In this document: in pieces, positions 11,367-22,451 of the stretch
How the letters are laid out: each line of letters opens with the position of its first letter
Position numbering within the stretch: the first letter of the stretch is position 1
Assembly (NCBI RefSeq): GCF_000471905.2
Contig: NW_006499603.1
Span: 2,646,783 to 2,710,782 of the forward strand
DNA: 64,000 bases
DNA from: Amborella trichopoda
Taxonomy: Eukaryota > Streptophyta > Magnoliopsida > Amborellales > Amborellaceae
Direction of reading: 5' to 3'
Notes under the pieces: generated by a model
Seen by the model: the letters and a program-made list of their open reading frames with translations, nothing else
Told to the model about the DNA's origin: nothing
Database searches by the model: none
Position numbers and translations under genes: made by a program

Positions 11367-12408
11367 TTACTACCCCTTAGTCGGTTCGCTCTTGTTTGAC
11401 CAGTTTCTTTCTTTACTTTCTGCACCCATTTTTATGGCCCTTCGGTTGTTCAACCCATTCATCCAGGTCGGGGACTTCCTTATCCCCACACTCGTGGCTG
11501 TCCCAGAGAAGCAAGTAGCTCAAGGCTCCTTCCCTACTCTCCTTCTGAGTCAGGACTCACAGTCCGGCTCCCAGGTTCTGACTTGGATTGCTGTGAGAGG
11601 GGACTTAAAGGTCCCTGCCTCCCCGCATTCTCGCCCTTGTGGACTTTCCGCCAAGACCCCTTGCATGGGTAGCACTTCTGCTGCCGCGCACCCCGTTACT
11701 GACAGATCTCCCGCCAATCATACTGTCGAGGTATGCTTGAAGGATGCCCTCTCCATCCGTACGAAAAGCAAATGAATTGTCGTCATGTTTGTGGTCCGCC
11801 ACAAGGCAACCCCCTATGCTCCTTCACCACTCTGAGCTTCCACACTAATACGGTCCGTACACAGAAGTCCTGGGGTCTTCACCCCTCGCACACTCAAAGG
11901 CTTTTCGTCTATCTACTCGAGCAAAACCTCGGGGCAACCCTCACATTACCTTGAGCTCGCATTCAGGGCTAGGCCTTCTGGAGCCGAACCCTACATGTGC
12001 GATGCATTCGGTTTCCACTGCTAGGGGCAGCGCTAGCTCTATGCCACCTCGGGCACAGGAGGGTCGACCATTTGGTCGTCCCTCCTCACATACAGCATCA
12101 CCTTGTGAGAGACAAGATCCTACCTCATTCCTCTGATACACAAGCTCGTGGGTCTCGGATTCCTCAGGATGAACCCATTGACCAAGCCCGGGCTGACCCC
12201 CAGATCACCCATACGGCTAACCCTAAAGGTGCACATGCACCATCTTTGCGAGTTCCTCCCAACCTCAACTCCGGTGGAGTCATGAACCAGCTTCTTCCTT
12301 TGCCACTCCCATGATATCTGGCAAACAACTCAAGCTCTGATACTCAAAGGTCATCCCTAAGAGCACCATCTTGAGCCAGCCCCGGGTCAGCCGTACACCT
12401 GGGCCTCA
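11367..12408 (+). pseudogene. Leader with conserved open frame between PBS and gag, copy B
   Basis: Leader of a + strand element, cut at 12408 by a junction to inverted sequence. A frame that is open from the PBS itself (11347-11775, 142 residues) contains NPFIQVGDFLIP, FPTLLLSQD, SQVLTWIAVRGDLKVP and TPCMG. The same residues in the same order occur in the leaders of element H (46684-47400), copy I (59605-60192) and copy C (15476-15661). Conservation of the peptide in four diverged copies suggests a real protein upstream of gag, as in Ogre elements, which carry an extra ORF1. I do not recognise a domain. The second half (11776-12408) is frameshifted but still homologous to the other leaders. 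Confidence 0.55.
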
Positions 12409-12976
12409 CAAAGGAATTCAGGCTCTTGCTTCTCAACCTTTGATTCTTTACCTTGGGACATTTCCTGCTCCTCCTTAATGACATCCTTGACTGCAAGGAG
12501 TGCTCCGAATGGGTAAGGCGGGCATTCAGAGATGACATCCCTCTCATCATCAGCATCAACTTCGGTTCTCAAGTCGACATGTCTCCATTCTGTGACCCAG
12601 ACAGGCGTGGGGCCTGATGAACTGAATGGTGGCCCAAAGGTTCGAGAGCGTATCAGCCTATGAGTTCAGCCTTCTAGGGTTATAACTCTGGGAGAAATCG
12701 TCAAACTGGGCCATATAGGATTTGGTCGTGTCATGATAAGGTTTGAGAGTATCCTTCATTACATCATAAATCCCCTTAAACTGCTAGATGACCAACTTAG
12801 AGTCGCCGAAGATGCTCAGCTGCCCCAGGTCTAGCTCATGGGAAATCTCCATCTTGATTATGAGGGCTTGATATTCAGCTAAATGCCTTTGCAAGTGAGA
12901 AGGATAGAGAAATCATTCCACCATCAAGAGTAAGGAACACGACTCCGGCACCCCCTCTATCAGACTGGAATGCTCC
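12409..12976 (-). pseudogene. Second RNase H tail and spacer, copy C (inverted fragment)
   Basis: Read on the minus strand, the fragment begins with GAFQSDRGGAGVVF, continues through the remains of the second RNase H (SLSFSLAKAFS, then a frame break), and goes on into the acidic spacer with RTEVDADDERDVISECPPYP (12387-12572). It stops near 12409, where the sequence becomes the + strand leader of copy B, so this is an inversion or illegitimate junction. The upstream side is fused to gag at about 12976. Confidence 0.8.
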
Positions 12977-14620
12977 ATCGATGATGTCCTTTAGTGTGAA
13001 GCAGTAACTGTCTAAGAGGACGATGATGTCCTTTAGTGCGAAGCAATCATCTGTGGCGTGGTCGACTCTTCGATGGTAGGCACAATAATTTGCCTGAGTA
13101 TCGAGTTCAGCTTGCTCGGGGAACTTGGCCTCTGGAAGCTCGATCATGTTTGGTTCAAACAATAATCGGAATAGCATAGGGACCCATTCCTTCTCAAAGG
13201 GGTAGACCTTGTTCCTATGCCTGGTCCATTAGGCATCCCGATTAAGGTTGATAGGTGGGGGTACTCGGTTTGTACGATTGTTGTTGCTTGCCTGCCTGAG
13301 GTGTCCTCATTGTGCTTACCCCTTTGAAGAGGTCAAAAGTTTGGGAGGGAGCGTTCTTTGGATCACTAACTGAGACAGCTGCACTGATGACTACTTTTTG
13401 TTGGCTACCCTAGGTGTTATTCTGAGTGTTACCATTGCCCCGGTTGTTTCCCGAGCTTGTAGGCTATTGTTGTGACCCACCGTGGTGGCGTGATAGGCTT
13501 TCTATGCGAACCAATTTAGAGATCAGCTCTGATATGGAAGTCGGAATGGAGGCCTTGACATGTAGAGCAATCCCAAGATGCATGTTCCGCATAGCAGTTT
13601 GAACTACTTCCTTCTCAAGCATGGGATTGGGATGGAAAGTGGAAAAATTTCTCCCTCTTGATATGAACTGGTCCACGGGTTCATCTGGGTCTTGGGTCAG
13701 GGTGAGAAGCTCAATAGTTTGAAGCTCTCTCTCGACGTCATAGAAACGTTGGTGGAACAATTTCTCCATTTCCTCCCATGTATGCACCAAGTTTGGGGGA
13801 ATATGAGCATACCACTGAAAGGCTGGGCCGTCAAGGGTTTCAACAAACTGATGGAGAAGGAGTCTCCCATTAGCCGTTGTTTCTCAGCACTCTACTTGAA
13901 AATGGGGGATATGCTAGTTCGGGGACGTGGGTCTGTTGAATAGGGGAAACTTTCCTTTCTTGGAGTCTGAGGGAAACGGCACGTGGTCAACATACGAAGG
14001 ATACTGCTTTTTGTAGGGTGTTGCACCCTGTATCCCCAGAATTTTTTTGGTCTTTAAGTTATGGGTTACCATAGCATCAATGTCTACCTGTGAAACGGGG
14101 TGAGGGATAGAATTGTCCTTTGAGGCAGATAGAAGGGACTGCCTCCACCATCATAGTGATGGTAATTGACCTCCTAGTTAGGTAATTGTCGTGCGGCGTC
14201 AATACGATCAATCTTCCCCATCATTGTGCCCACCATATCTTCGAACTTGTTCATGCTCTCTTCCTACGAGTCAGGTTCGTTGATAACCATCACATTGACT
14301 GTTTCTCTAAGGAGGTCAGCCTTAATTATAGTTGGGGACTTGCGAACTTGATAGGTCGCACGAGGCAGGTCGGTCAGCATGCCCCGACTAGACTCTACTC
14401 TTGTATGTAGATCATGTGAGGACTGGTTCTCAATGGTCTTGGGACCGTGGTTGCTGCGTGGCTGGGTGCTTTTCTACAACACGAACCATGATGCAGAGCT
14501 CATGGACTTCTTCTTCAGACTTCGTCATTTGAAGAGGGTAGAAGGGATTCAAGCGAAGAGGGTCATCAATACTGGAACGAGAGTTAACCTGGGCCTGAGA
14601 GAATGAAGGACTTGATCTTC
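12977..14620 (-). pseudogene. gag: gag, copy C (broken, fused to second RNase H)
   Basis: Capsid-type Gag of a Ty3/gypsy Tat element, minus strand. The best frame, 13464-13790, carries the retrotransposon gag signature TWEEMEKLFHQRFYDVERE, then LTQDPDEPVDQFISRGRN and ALHVKASIPTSISELISKLV. The C-terminal zinc-knuckle-like YCAYHRRVDHATDDCFALKD lies in 12875-13177. That frame then runs straight into RNase H residues GAFQSDRGG with no stop. Around 12975-13050 the text encoding CFxLKDII is present twice. The N-terminal part (about 13800-14620) is frameshifted but aligns with the gag of element H (MMEKIDRI.AARQ). The reverse transcriptase is completely deleted. Confidence 0.82.
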
Positions 14621-15691
14621 CATCAGGTCTTTACCCCGAGGTCACTTGTGGGCTCCAAAGACATGACCAAAATGAAAGGGCTGGTCCAGGATGGTACTCA
14701 AGGGAAAGGTCTTCGAGTACCAAGGTTAGTGGTGCTTGCTCACAAAAGGAAGAGCAAGAAGGAGCGAGGTTGACTCATGAGGATGCCTGAGTAGAGGGCG
14801 AGGGGCTGTCGGGAAGGTGGCGTGTGTACGCCCCTTAAAGAAGGATTACGGGTGACCAGGGGGTCAGCTCGGGCTAGAGCAAGTGGTCAGACCTTAAGAG
14901 GCCGAAAACTGCGAGCAAGTGGTTGTAAGAGAATAGGTGGAGGCCTTCCCCTTATAGAGTGCTCTTGTTTGTGCCAAGTAGGAGGACAAGAAGATTATTT
15001 CCTCCGTAATCGGGTTGGCATAGTGACGGTGTTGCCTCGAGCAGTGGAATGCATATGAACAATGTGTACATGACCTTGCCTTGGAAGGTCTGATCTTGGA
15101 CGTTGACTCGAGGTAACATAAGGGTTGCCCCGAGTTGTGGCTCGAGTGGATGACCCATGAGCCTTATGGTGTGTGCGAGAGGTGTAGGCCGTAGGGTCTC
15201 CACCTGTATGTGTTGAGCCTCTAGGGTTAGAGACTCGTCGTGGTGCAGAAATGTGGGGGGTAGCCTTGTGGCGACCATAGAAGTAATGACATCTTACTTT
15301 CCTTTTGCTGCAAGGGATTGGGCAGCCCTCCGGCGTACCTCGGTAATATGAACGAGAAGTGACGTGCTGCTGGTAGGGTGCATGTTGTGTGCGGCAACAG
15401 ACGTGCTACCGATGCAGGGGGCCTTGGTGGAGGTTCCACCCGAGCTAGAAGATGGGGAGTGAGGGACCTTTTGTCTCACCTCACACCGATCAAGGTTAAG
15501 ACATGGGAGCTCAACGTGAGGTCTTTGCTCAAGAGGAAGGTTGGGAACGAAGTTGAAGGAACTTGTTCCCTGAAGTCCCTAATCCGGATAAATGGGTTAC
15601 AAAACCCGAAAGCCATAAGTGATGTGTCAAAATAGGAAAACAGAAAGGAGAAACTAGCCAAACAAGTACGATCCTACTAAGGGGTAGTAAA
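14621..15691 (-). pseudogene. Leader with conserved frame, copy C
   Basis: Region between PBS and gag, minus strand. Frames at 15476-15661 (NPFIRIRDF, FPTFLLSKDL, HVLTLIGVR), 15294-15479 and 14952-15278 (TPLAHTIRLMGHPLEPQLGATLMLPR) together cover most of the conserved leader frame seen in element H and copies B and I. A short deletion removed residues after RIRDF. It is broken by frameshifts. Function unknown. Confidence 0.55.
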
Positions 15692-15709
15692 TCCCCAGTG
15701 GAGTTGCCA
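15692..15709 (-). promoter_or_regulatory. Primer-binding site, copy C
   Basis: Read on the minus strand, the site is TGGCAACTCCACTGGGGA, separated by three bases from the LTR end at 15713. It differs by one base from the consensus TGGCGACTCC. Confidence 0.7.
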
Positions 15710-15712
15710 AGG

Positions 15713-16530
15713 CAGTTAGGTGCCTCGATCTCGCCCTCCGGATCTGGATGATTGGGCGGCACGGGTCTCGAGTTTCAGGGGAACCCGGACTTGAGATCGA
15801 TCTCTCGAGAACCTTGCTCAAGAGTAAGGGCATGTGGACCAACCAATGAGAGAGGTATTTAAGGTGGGTTCGGGACTTACTCGGGCTGGCTCACCGGGGC
15901 ACCCTCTTAGATTATGAAGAAAGTTCCTTAGCCGTAAAATTGGTCCGGAATCGCCTCCCTTGGCCTATATTCTCATGTTTCTGCAATCACACACACACAT
16001 GGCAATCATTATAAGACAAGTGGGTCATGGGGACCTACCTTGCCTTTCGGGAACATACACGACCATGCACATTCAAAAAGAGGAAGAGAAGAGGGAGAGA
16101 AGAAAAATTGGGGAGAGTTTGACCGGATGGTGAGACCGACACAGTGACTAAACTAATAAGTAATTGACCTGGTGTGGCAATAAAACGAGCTCGGTAACTC
16201 TGACCACTACAAGATGATAATACCAATACCGACTAGCTAGACATAATGGCTAGTCTATCGTGGCGATAAAGCATGCACAATAACTCTGATCGGCACAACC
16301 ACATTATGGCTAGACTACAAGACTACCATTGAAGGCTAATCTCGACCCTTCTTAATCACACGAAAGAGTAAGAGAAAGAGAGAAAAAGAAGAGAAAGAGT
16401 GAAGAGAAGAATAAGGAGAAAAAAAGAGAAAAGAGAAGAAGAAGCAGATTAGGAGAGAAAACAATGAGAGAAGAAGAAGAGAGAGAAAGGAAGGAAAGGA
16501 GAACACAAAAAAGGACTCCACCCTTTACCA
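15713..16530 (-). mobile_element. LTR fragment (R/U5 end), copy C
   Basis: Downstream end of an inverted LTR. It starts (minus-strand end) at the terminus next to the PBS, contains the GTGATCTAAGAGGGC-like U5 box near 15905-15920, CA microsatellite (15989-16002) and a purine-rich block (16365-16510), and breaks off near 16530. There a + strand LTR begins in the corresponding region. No promoter remains. The 47-bp array seen in other LTRs is absent. Confidence 0.78.
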
Positions 16531-17586
16531 AGAGAGTTTTACTGAATAAGATTTCTCTTTTTTCTCATTGTTGGGTCACATTTGGAGAGAGGGTAACGTG
16601 ACAGAAACTCTTAGACCGTTACCCTTATGCTCAAGGTAAATCTTCTCTCTTCTTTTTTTTTCTTCTCTCTCTTCCTCTCTTTCTTCTTCCTCTTCTCCGT
16701 CTAAGCTCCTCTCAAAGGCCATGCATGGCAGTGGCAAGGCCGTGCATGCCTCTCCTGTGGTATCGATCTCTATCTCCTAGCCAGGCTTGTAGATGACACT
16801 ACTCATCGCTCTAAATAGTCGTATCCTCGACGTCTCAGTTAAGAACATAGACGGCGAAACTCGTTGCCACCCACAGGGGTCTCCCCCTATTGCATGCCTA
16901 TCGCAGACGGCGATTCCTATCGTTGCCCGCAGGGGTCTCCCCCTGTTGCGCGCCTAGCGCCACCGAGAGGTTATCTCTTCTCCGTCTCGTGCCTTCTTTT
17001 CATTTTTTTTCTCACTTGACCGAGGGTTGAATCAGTATAGCACCATCATAAAGGCCTTGGTTTCGAGTAGTATTGTCGTCATGCTGGTCCTAAGTACCAT
17101 GACCATCTTGCTACCACTCCGAGTTGGTCACTGTTCGGCTATCATACTAGTCTCGTCCCTTCATCAAGTATTCTTCTCTTTTCGACCTTTATTCCAACCT
17201 TCCGCTTCATCCTCCTAACTTCTCACATTCTTAGCCACATGAATGTGCATTGCCCTAAAACAAGGGTGGGCCCTTCGGCCCACTTGTCTTGCAAATTAAC
17301 TATACTAGTGTTGTGTAGAAAAGAAGGAGACTGCAGATCAAGGGAGGCGATTTCGAATCAGCTGAAGCAACTGAGGGGCTTTTTGTCATGATCTAAGAGG
17401 GTGACCCAGGTGAGGTTGGTCCCCACCTAACACCAAAAATTCCTCTCTCATTAGTTGGATACCTGCCCTTGTTCTTGAATAAGGTTCCCGAGGGAGCGAT
17501 CTCAAGTCCTGGGTCAGCCAAACCTGAGACATTGTCACCCGATCACCTAAATCCAGGGAGGCAAAATCGAGGTACCTAACCTGATG
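16531..17586 (+). mobile_element. LTR fragment (R/U5), copy D
   Basis: A + strand LTR piece starting in the pyrimidine-rich region. It matches 240-630 and 10100-10600: the CATTGTTGGGTCACATTTGG box, the CATGCATGG repeats, and a duplicated GGCG..GGGGTCTCCCCCT unit at 16860-16960. It runs through the U5 box to the LTR end at about 17586 (GAGGTACCTAACC). No PBS or leader follows: the next base belongs to the spacer downstream of the second RNase H, so leader, gag and most of pol are deleted. Confidence 0.78.
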
Positions 17587-19072
17587 CACTCACAAAACTC
17601 GGGGCTACAATGCAATTGTCCTCACTAGGGCCCACGGTTGTCTGGGTGGCAGAGTGGAGACACATTAAGCTGAGAACCGAAGTGGATGTGGATGATGAGA
17701 AGAATCTCTTCCCCAAGTGTCAACCTTATCCATTCGGAGCACTTTTATCAGCCAAAGAAGTTATTAAGGCTGAATACAAAATGGCACGGAGTCAAGGAGC
17801 TAAAGTTCAAAACCAAGAACCGGAGTTCTTCGACCCAATATGCGTGGAAATTGAGCAAGTAGAAGATTGGAGAGAGCCCATCACTAATTTTATAAAACAT
17901 GGTAGGCTCTCGGAAGATCATGCCAAGCGCAATAGTGTGCATCGAATGTCTACCAAGTATACCCTTCTTAAAGGAGAGGCTCTCTTCAGAAGGTCATTTG
18001 ATAGTATTCTTCTTAGATGTGTGGACACGCAAGAAGCAAATAAGGTGTTGGAAGAAGTACACTCGGGCATCTACGGACTACACCAGTCTGGCCCTAAGCT
18101 CTATGAACGAATGCACAGATTGGGGTACTATTAGCCTTCGATGATTGCTGATTCCTTGAACTATGCCCAGAAGTGTCAGGTGTGCCAAATACACTCAAGC
18201 CTTGTTCATCAACCTTGAGAGACCTTACACCCTACAGTGGCATCATGGCCCTTCTCACAATGGAGTATGGACATTGTAGGGCCTATTGACCCTCCTTCAG
18301 CAATGGATTATGTCTTTATTCTAGCTACAACAGATTATTTCTCCAAGCAGGCTTAAGAGGTCCCCCTTAAGCAAGTTCTTGGGACTACGGTGGCTAGCTT
18401 CATGCGACATCACATCATATATCAGTTGGGAGTTTTTTAGTGGATTCTATATGACAACAGCCCTCAGTTCAGAAGTCATCACATCGATCGCTTGGTTAAC
18501 CATTTTGATTTCAAATGGAAGTACTCAACTATGTACCACCCTCGAGCCAACAAATTAGCTGAGGTTTCAATAAGACCCTGTGCAACATTTTATGGAAATT
18601 GGTATTGAAGACAATGAAGAACTGGCATGAGAAGCTTCCTAAAACATTGTGGGCCTATAGTACTACCACGTGAAATGACACTGATTCCACTCCATATTCC
18701 TTAGTCTATGGGACTGAAGCAGTTTTACCCCTTGAAATTCAAATCCCTTCATTGCTCTATACATCAAGGACTAACCGAAAATGAGAGAGTCAAACTTCGA
18801 TATCAAGAATTGGATGCACTCGATGAAAAGAGGTTAAAGGCTCAGAAGAACCTTGAACTCAACCAGGGGAGAATGAAGAGGGCCTTTGACAAGTCAATCA
18901 ATGTCCACTCATTTGCCCATGGGATCTGGTTCTAGCCATCAAGACGCCGATTGTAATGCATGGGTGGCGCAAAAGGAAGTTTGAACCCAAGTGGGAAGCT
19001 TCGTTTATAGTTAAGAAGGTCTTGGCAAATGGAGCTTACATACTGGTACATCCTGATGGAGAGGAACCAATG
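17587..19072 (+). pseudogene. pol: Spacer and integrase, copy D, interrupted by a foldback insertion
   Basis: The frame 17610-18134 gives 174 residues, made of the acidic spacer (RTEVDVDDEKNLFPKCQPYP) and the zinc-binding part of integrase (HSGIYGLHQSGPKLYERM), ending at TAG 18132-18134 where other copies have TGG. The core follows with MDIVGPIDPPS, ATTDYFSK and SPQFRSHHID, but with several stops and frameshifts. The C-terminal frame 18708-18935 (RMKRAFDKSINVHSFAHG) then breaks. At 19072, about 30 codons before the expected end, a 3.4-kb inverted-repeat element is inserted. The final codons (AAGAAATACTACCCATGA) reappear at 22463-22480. Confidence 0.85.
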
Positions 19073-19678
19073 TGTCATGACCCCGTCCCCTAAAACCTAT
19101 TGTCCCATACTAGAGGGCGACAGAGTGCGGGATCGCGATCGGAGGTCGCGTACGTTACTTAGGTGGGAGTGGCATCAACACGTCTTATAAGTGTTGAATC
19201 AAAGAAACCCACGAGAAAATAATTAAAACTTCATCCACCAAGCATAAGCATCTGAATAAATTTAACCATTGATCTTCATTCAATTCCACAAGTCTATACA
19301 ATAAAGTTCTTAGCTTAAAAGCCTGAATTCATACAAAGAAGGCAAACTTTCTGAAATAACAGAGCACAAACACATTCATGTTGTCTTATTCTTTTACGTA
19401 ATTTCTATGCAACCTCATGCCTCATCTCATGCTTAAACTCGAGCTTCATTCATGACTAAATCATGCTTCGTACATGCTTAAATTCTTGCTACATACAACT
19501 CGATGCAAGGGGTAGAAATCCACTTACCAAAACAACAATGGTGCCTTCTCCAATCATCCTTTCACAGCACTCACCGACCCAACAATGGCTGCCCTTCAAA
19601 GCTATTTCTTAAAAATTGCTTTAGAGAGAGAGAAGAGATAAGGGAAGAGTGTCTGACGTGGGTGAGAGAGGAGGCCTA
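19073..19678 (+). repeat. Left terminal inverted repeat of the foldback element
   Basis: The arm begins TGTCATGACCCC and contains CAGAGTGCGGGATCGCGATC, a stretch on ATAATTAAAACTTCATCCACC, and ends with GAGAGAGGAGGCCTAAGTACTC. It aligns almost base for base with the reverse complement of 21866-22451. The similarity of the two arms is greater than that of neighbouring retroelement copies to each other, which suggests a younger insertion. Confidence 0.75.
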
Positions 19679-21465
19679 AGTACTCATGAGGGTGGGGTGA
19701 CTGTCAAGGTGAAGTTAAGAGCCAGTCAAATCTGTATAAGTGGCTCCCACACCAGCATGCATTCTACAAGTGGCACTTATAACCCATGCTTGCTAGTGCC
19801 GCAGCCGGCGCTACGCACACGGCGATGCTTCTTGAAAACTTCGTTGTGTGCTCTCTATCGCTGCCTACTCTATATTAGCATGCTCTTTCTTTCACCGGGT
19901 GCTGTTCCTCTAGCCGCACGCTCTTTCTCTCGTCACGCGCTCTTCCTATCTTCGAGTGCTTACTTTTGTCGTGCTCTAACTTCCGCTGCACTCTTACTTC
20001 CGCCGTGCGCTTTCCATCGCCACGTGCTTACTTTCACCACGCGCTTTCCATCACCGCGTGCTTACTTCCGCTGCGTGCTTACATCCGTCGCTCACTTTCC
20101 ATCGTCGGGCGCTTCTCACTATTTCTCTTCTTCTACCTTACAGTACGCTACGTCGGGAAAATTAGGGTCATCACTTCACTATTGCGTTTCTTCTATCGTG
20201 CACTACATGATGACCCAGATTTTCTCGGCATAGTGTAGTGCATGGTAGAAGAGGAGCAATAGTGAAGAGCGCATAGCGATGGAAAGCACGCGGCGGAAGT
20301 AAGCGCACAGCGGAAGTACTCATGAGGGGTGGGTTGGTTGTTCAAGTGGCATCCAGGCGCAGTCAAATCTGATCAAGTGGCTCCCACAACATCATGCACT
20401 CTACAAGTGGCACTTACAACCCATGCTTGGTAGTGTTGCAGCCGGCGCTACGCACACGACAATTCTTCTTGATCACTTCACCGTGCACTCTTTATCGCCT
20501 CCAAGTCGACATCCACCCGCTCTTCCTCTCGTCGTGCGCTCTTCCTCTCATCATGCGCTCTTCCTCTCGTCGCGCACTTTTCCTATCGCTGCGCGGTTAC
20601 TTTCATCGCGAGCTAACTTCTGCTGTGCGCTTAGTTCCGTCACGTGCTTTCCATCGCCGCGCACTTTCCATCACCATGCACTTACTTTTGTTGCGTGCTT
20701 ACTTCCACCGTGCGCTCTTTACTATTGCTCTTCTTCTGCCGTGCTCTACACTACACTAGGAAAATCTGGGTAATCACTTCACTATTTCTCTTCTACTGTG
20801 CACTACATGATGACCCAGATTTTCCCGGCATAGTGTAGTGCATGGTAGAAGAAGAGCTATAGTTAAGAGCGTGCGGTGATGGAAAGCGCATGGTGGAAGT
20901 ACGCATGCCACAGAAGTAAGCACTAAGCGGAAGTACTCATGAGGGTGGGTGCTGTCCAAGTGGCGTCTAGAGGCAGTCAAATCTGGGTAAGTGGCTCCCA
21001 CATCAACATGCATTCTACAAAGTGGCACTTACAACCCATGCTTGGTAGTGTCGCAACTGGCGCTATGCACACGACGATGCTTCTTAATCACTTAGTCGTG
21101 TGCTCTCTATTGCCGCCTACTCTACCGCAGTGCCCTATTCCTCTCGTCATGCACTCTTCCTCTCGTCGCGTGCTCTTCCCCTCATCGCGTGCTCTTCCTA
21201 TCCCCTCGTGCTTACTTCCGTCGCGCACTAACTTTTGCTGTGCGCTAACTTCCGCCGTGCGCTTACTTTCGCCACGCGCTTTCCATCACCGCGTGCTTAC
21301 TTCCACTGTGTGCTTACTTCCACCTCGTGCTTTCCATCGTCGCATGCTCTTCACTATTGCTCTTCTTCTACCATGCAATACACTACGTCAGGAAAATATG
21401 GGTCATCACTTCACTATTGCTCTTCTTCTACCGTGCACTACATGATGACCCAGATATTTCCATCG
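19679..21465 (+). repeat. Three direct units of about 0.6 kb inside the foldback element
   Basis: Units start with AGTACTCATGAGGGTGGG at 19679, 20315 and 20932. Each continues with GTCAAATCTG..AGTGGCTCCCAC, CATTCTACAAGTGGCACTTA and GCCGGCGCTACGCACACG, followed by runs of an 18-20 base repeat built on CGCGTGCTTACTTCCGC and CGCGCTTTCCATCGC. Each ends with a dyad of 100-130 bases (about 20135-20265, 20740-20870 and 21340-21500) that carries GCACTACATGATGACCCAGAT and its inverse. The CG-rich short repeats are unlike the surrounding retroelements. Confidence 0.75.
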
Positions 21466-22451
21466 TAGTTTAGTGCATGGTACAAGAAGAGCAATAGTGA
21501 AGAGCGCGCAATGATGGAAAGAACACGGTGGGAGTGAGCGCGCAGCAGAAGTAAGCGCGCGGAGATGGAAAGCAAGCAACGGAAGTAAGCTCACGACGGA
21601 GATGAGCGCATGATGATAGGAAGAGCGCGGGTCGAGAGGAAGAGCGTGCAGCTATAGAGTGCGCGGTGATAGATAAAGCGCGACGACCAAGTGATAAAGA
21701 AGCATCACCATGTGCATAGCGTCGGCTGCACAACACTGGCTGCGGCACTACCATGCATGGCTTGTAAGTGCCACTTGTAGAATGCATGCTATTGTGGGAG
21801 CCACTTGTCCAGATTTGACTGCTTCTTGACGCCATTTGGACAGCCACCCCACTCGCATGAGTACTTAAGCCTCCTCTCTCACCCACGACACTCACTCTTC
21901 CCTCATCTCTTCTCTCTCTCTAAAGCAAGTTTGGAGAAATATCTTTGAAGGGCAGCCATTATTGGGTGGGTGAGAGCAGTGAAAGCAAGATTGGAGAAGG
22001 CACCATTGTTGTTTTGTTAAGTGGATTTCTACCCCTTGCATCAAGTTGTATGAAGCATGATTTAGCCATGAATGAAGCTCGAGTTTAAGCATGAGATGAG
22101 ACATGAGGTTGTATAGAAATTGGGTAAAAGAATAAGACAACATGAATGTGTTTGTGCTCTGTTATTCCAGAAAGTTGGCCTTCTTTGTATGAATGTCAGG
22201 CTTTTAAGCCATAAAATTTAGTGTATAGACTAGTGGAATTGAATGAAGATCAATGGTTAAATTTATTCAGTTGCCTATGCTTGGTGGATGAAGTTTTAAT
22301 TATTTTCTCGTGGTTTGCTTTGATTATACACTTAAAACACGTGTTGATGCCACTCCCACTTGAGAGACGTATGTGACCTCCGGTCACAATCTCGCACTCT
22401 GTTGCCCTCCGTTTGGGGATGGTAGGGGTCAGGGGGAGGGGTGGTGAAACA
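21466..22451 (-). repeat. Inverted unit and right terminal inverted repeat
   Basis: The fourth unit, 21467-21865, is in reverse orientation to the first three and ends at CATGAGTACT (21856-21865). It is followed by the right arm, which mirrors 19073-19678. The axis of symmetry of the whole element is near 21465, so unit 3 and unit 4 face each other. The outer end GTGGTGAAACA is at 22451. Confidence 0.75.

Larger units (their letters stand above)
19073..22451. mobile_element. Foldback-type inverted-repeat element with internal tandem units
   Basis: The element interrupts integrase copy D. Its left end reads TGTCATGACCCCGTCCCC, and the right end, on the opposite strand, reads TGTTTCACCACCCCTCCCC, so both termini have the form TGT...ACA. 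The first 600 bases (19073-19678) are inverted at 21866-22451 with high similarity. Inside are three direct units starting at 19679, 20315 and 20932 (periods 636 and 617) and a fourth, inverted unit at about 21467-21865. Each unit contains its own dyad around CTACATGATGACCCAGATTTTCC. No transposase is visible, so it would move by enzymes supplied elsewhere. I see no convincing target duplication longer than 3-4 bases. Frames inside (for example 19649-20233, rich in Arg, Leu and Ser) come from the short repeats and are not judged genes. Confidence 0.75.

Noticed and set aside
16336-16521. Leu/Ser/Phe-rich frame suggesting a membrane peptide
   Set aside because: It is the complement of a GA-rich tract. 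The same kind of frame appears in every such tract in the window (10070-10328, 61699-62002, 62755-63270).
19649-20233. 194-residue frame in the foldback element, and similar frames at 20394-20759, 20939-21445 and 21470-21895
   Set aside because: They are translations of the CG-rich 18-20 base repeats. The residue pattern follows the DNA repeat, and the frames differ between units, so I do not call genes.
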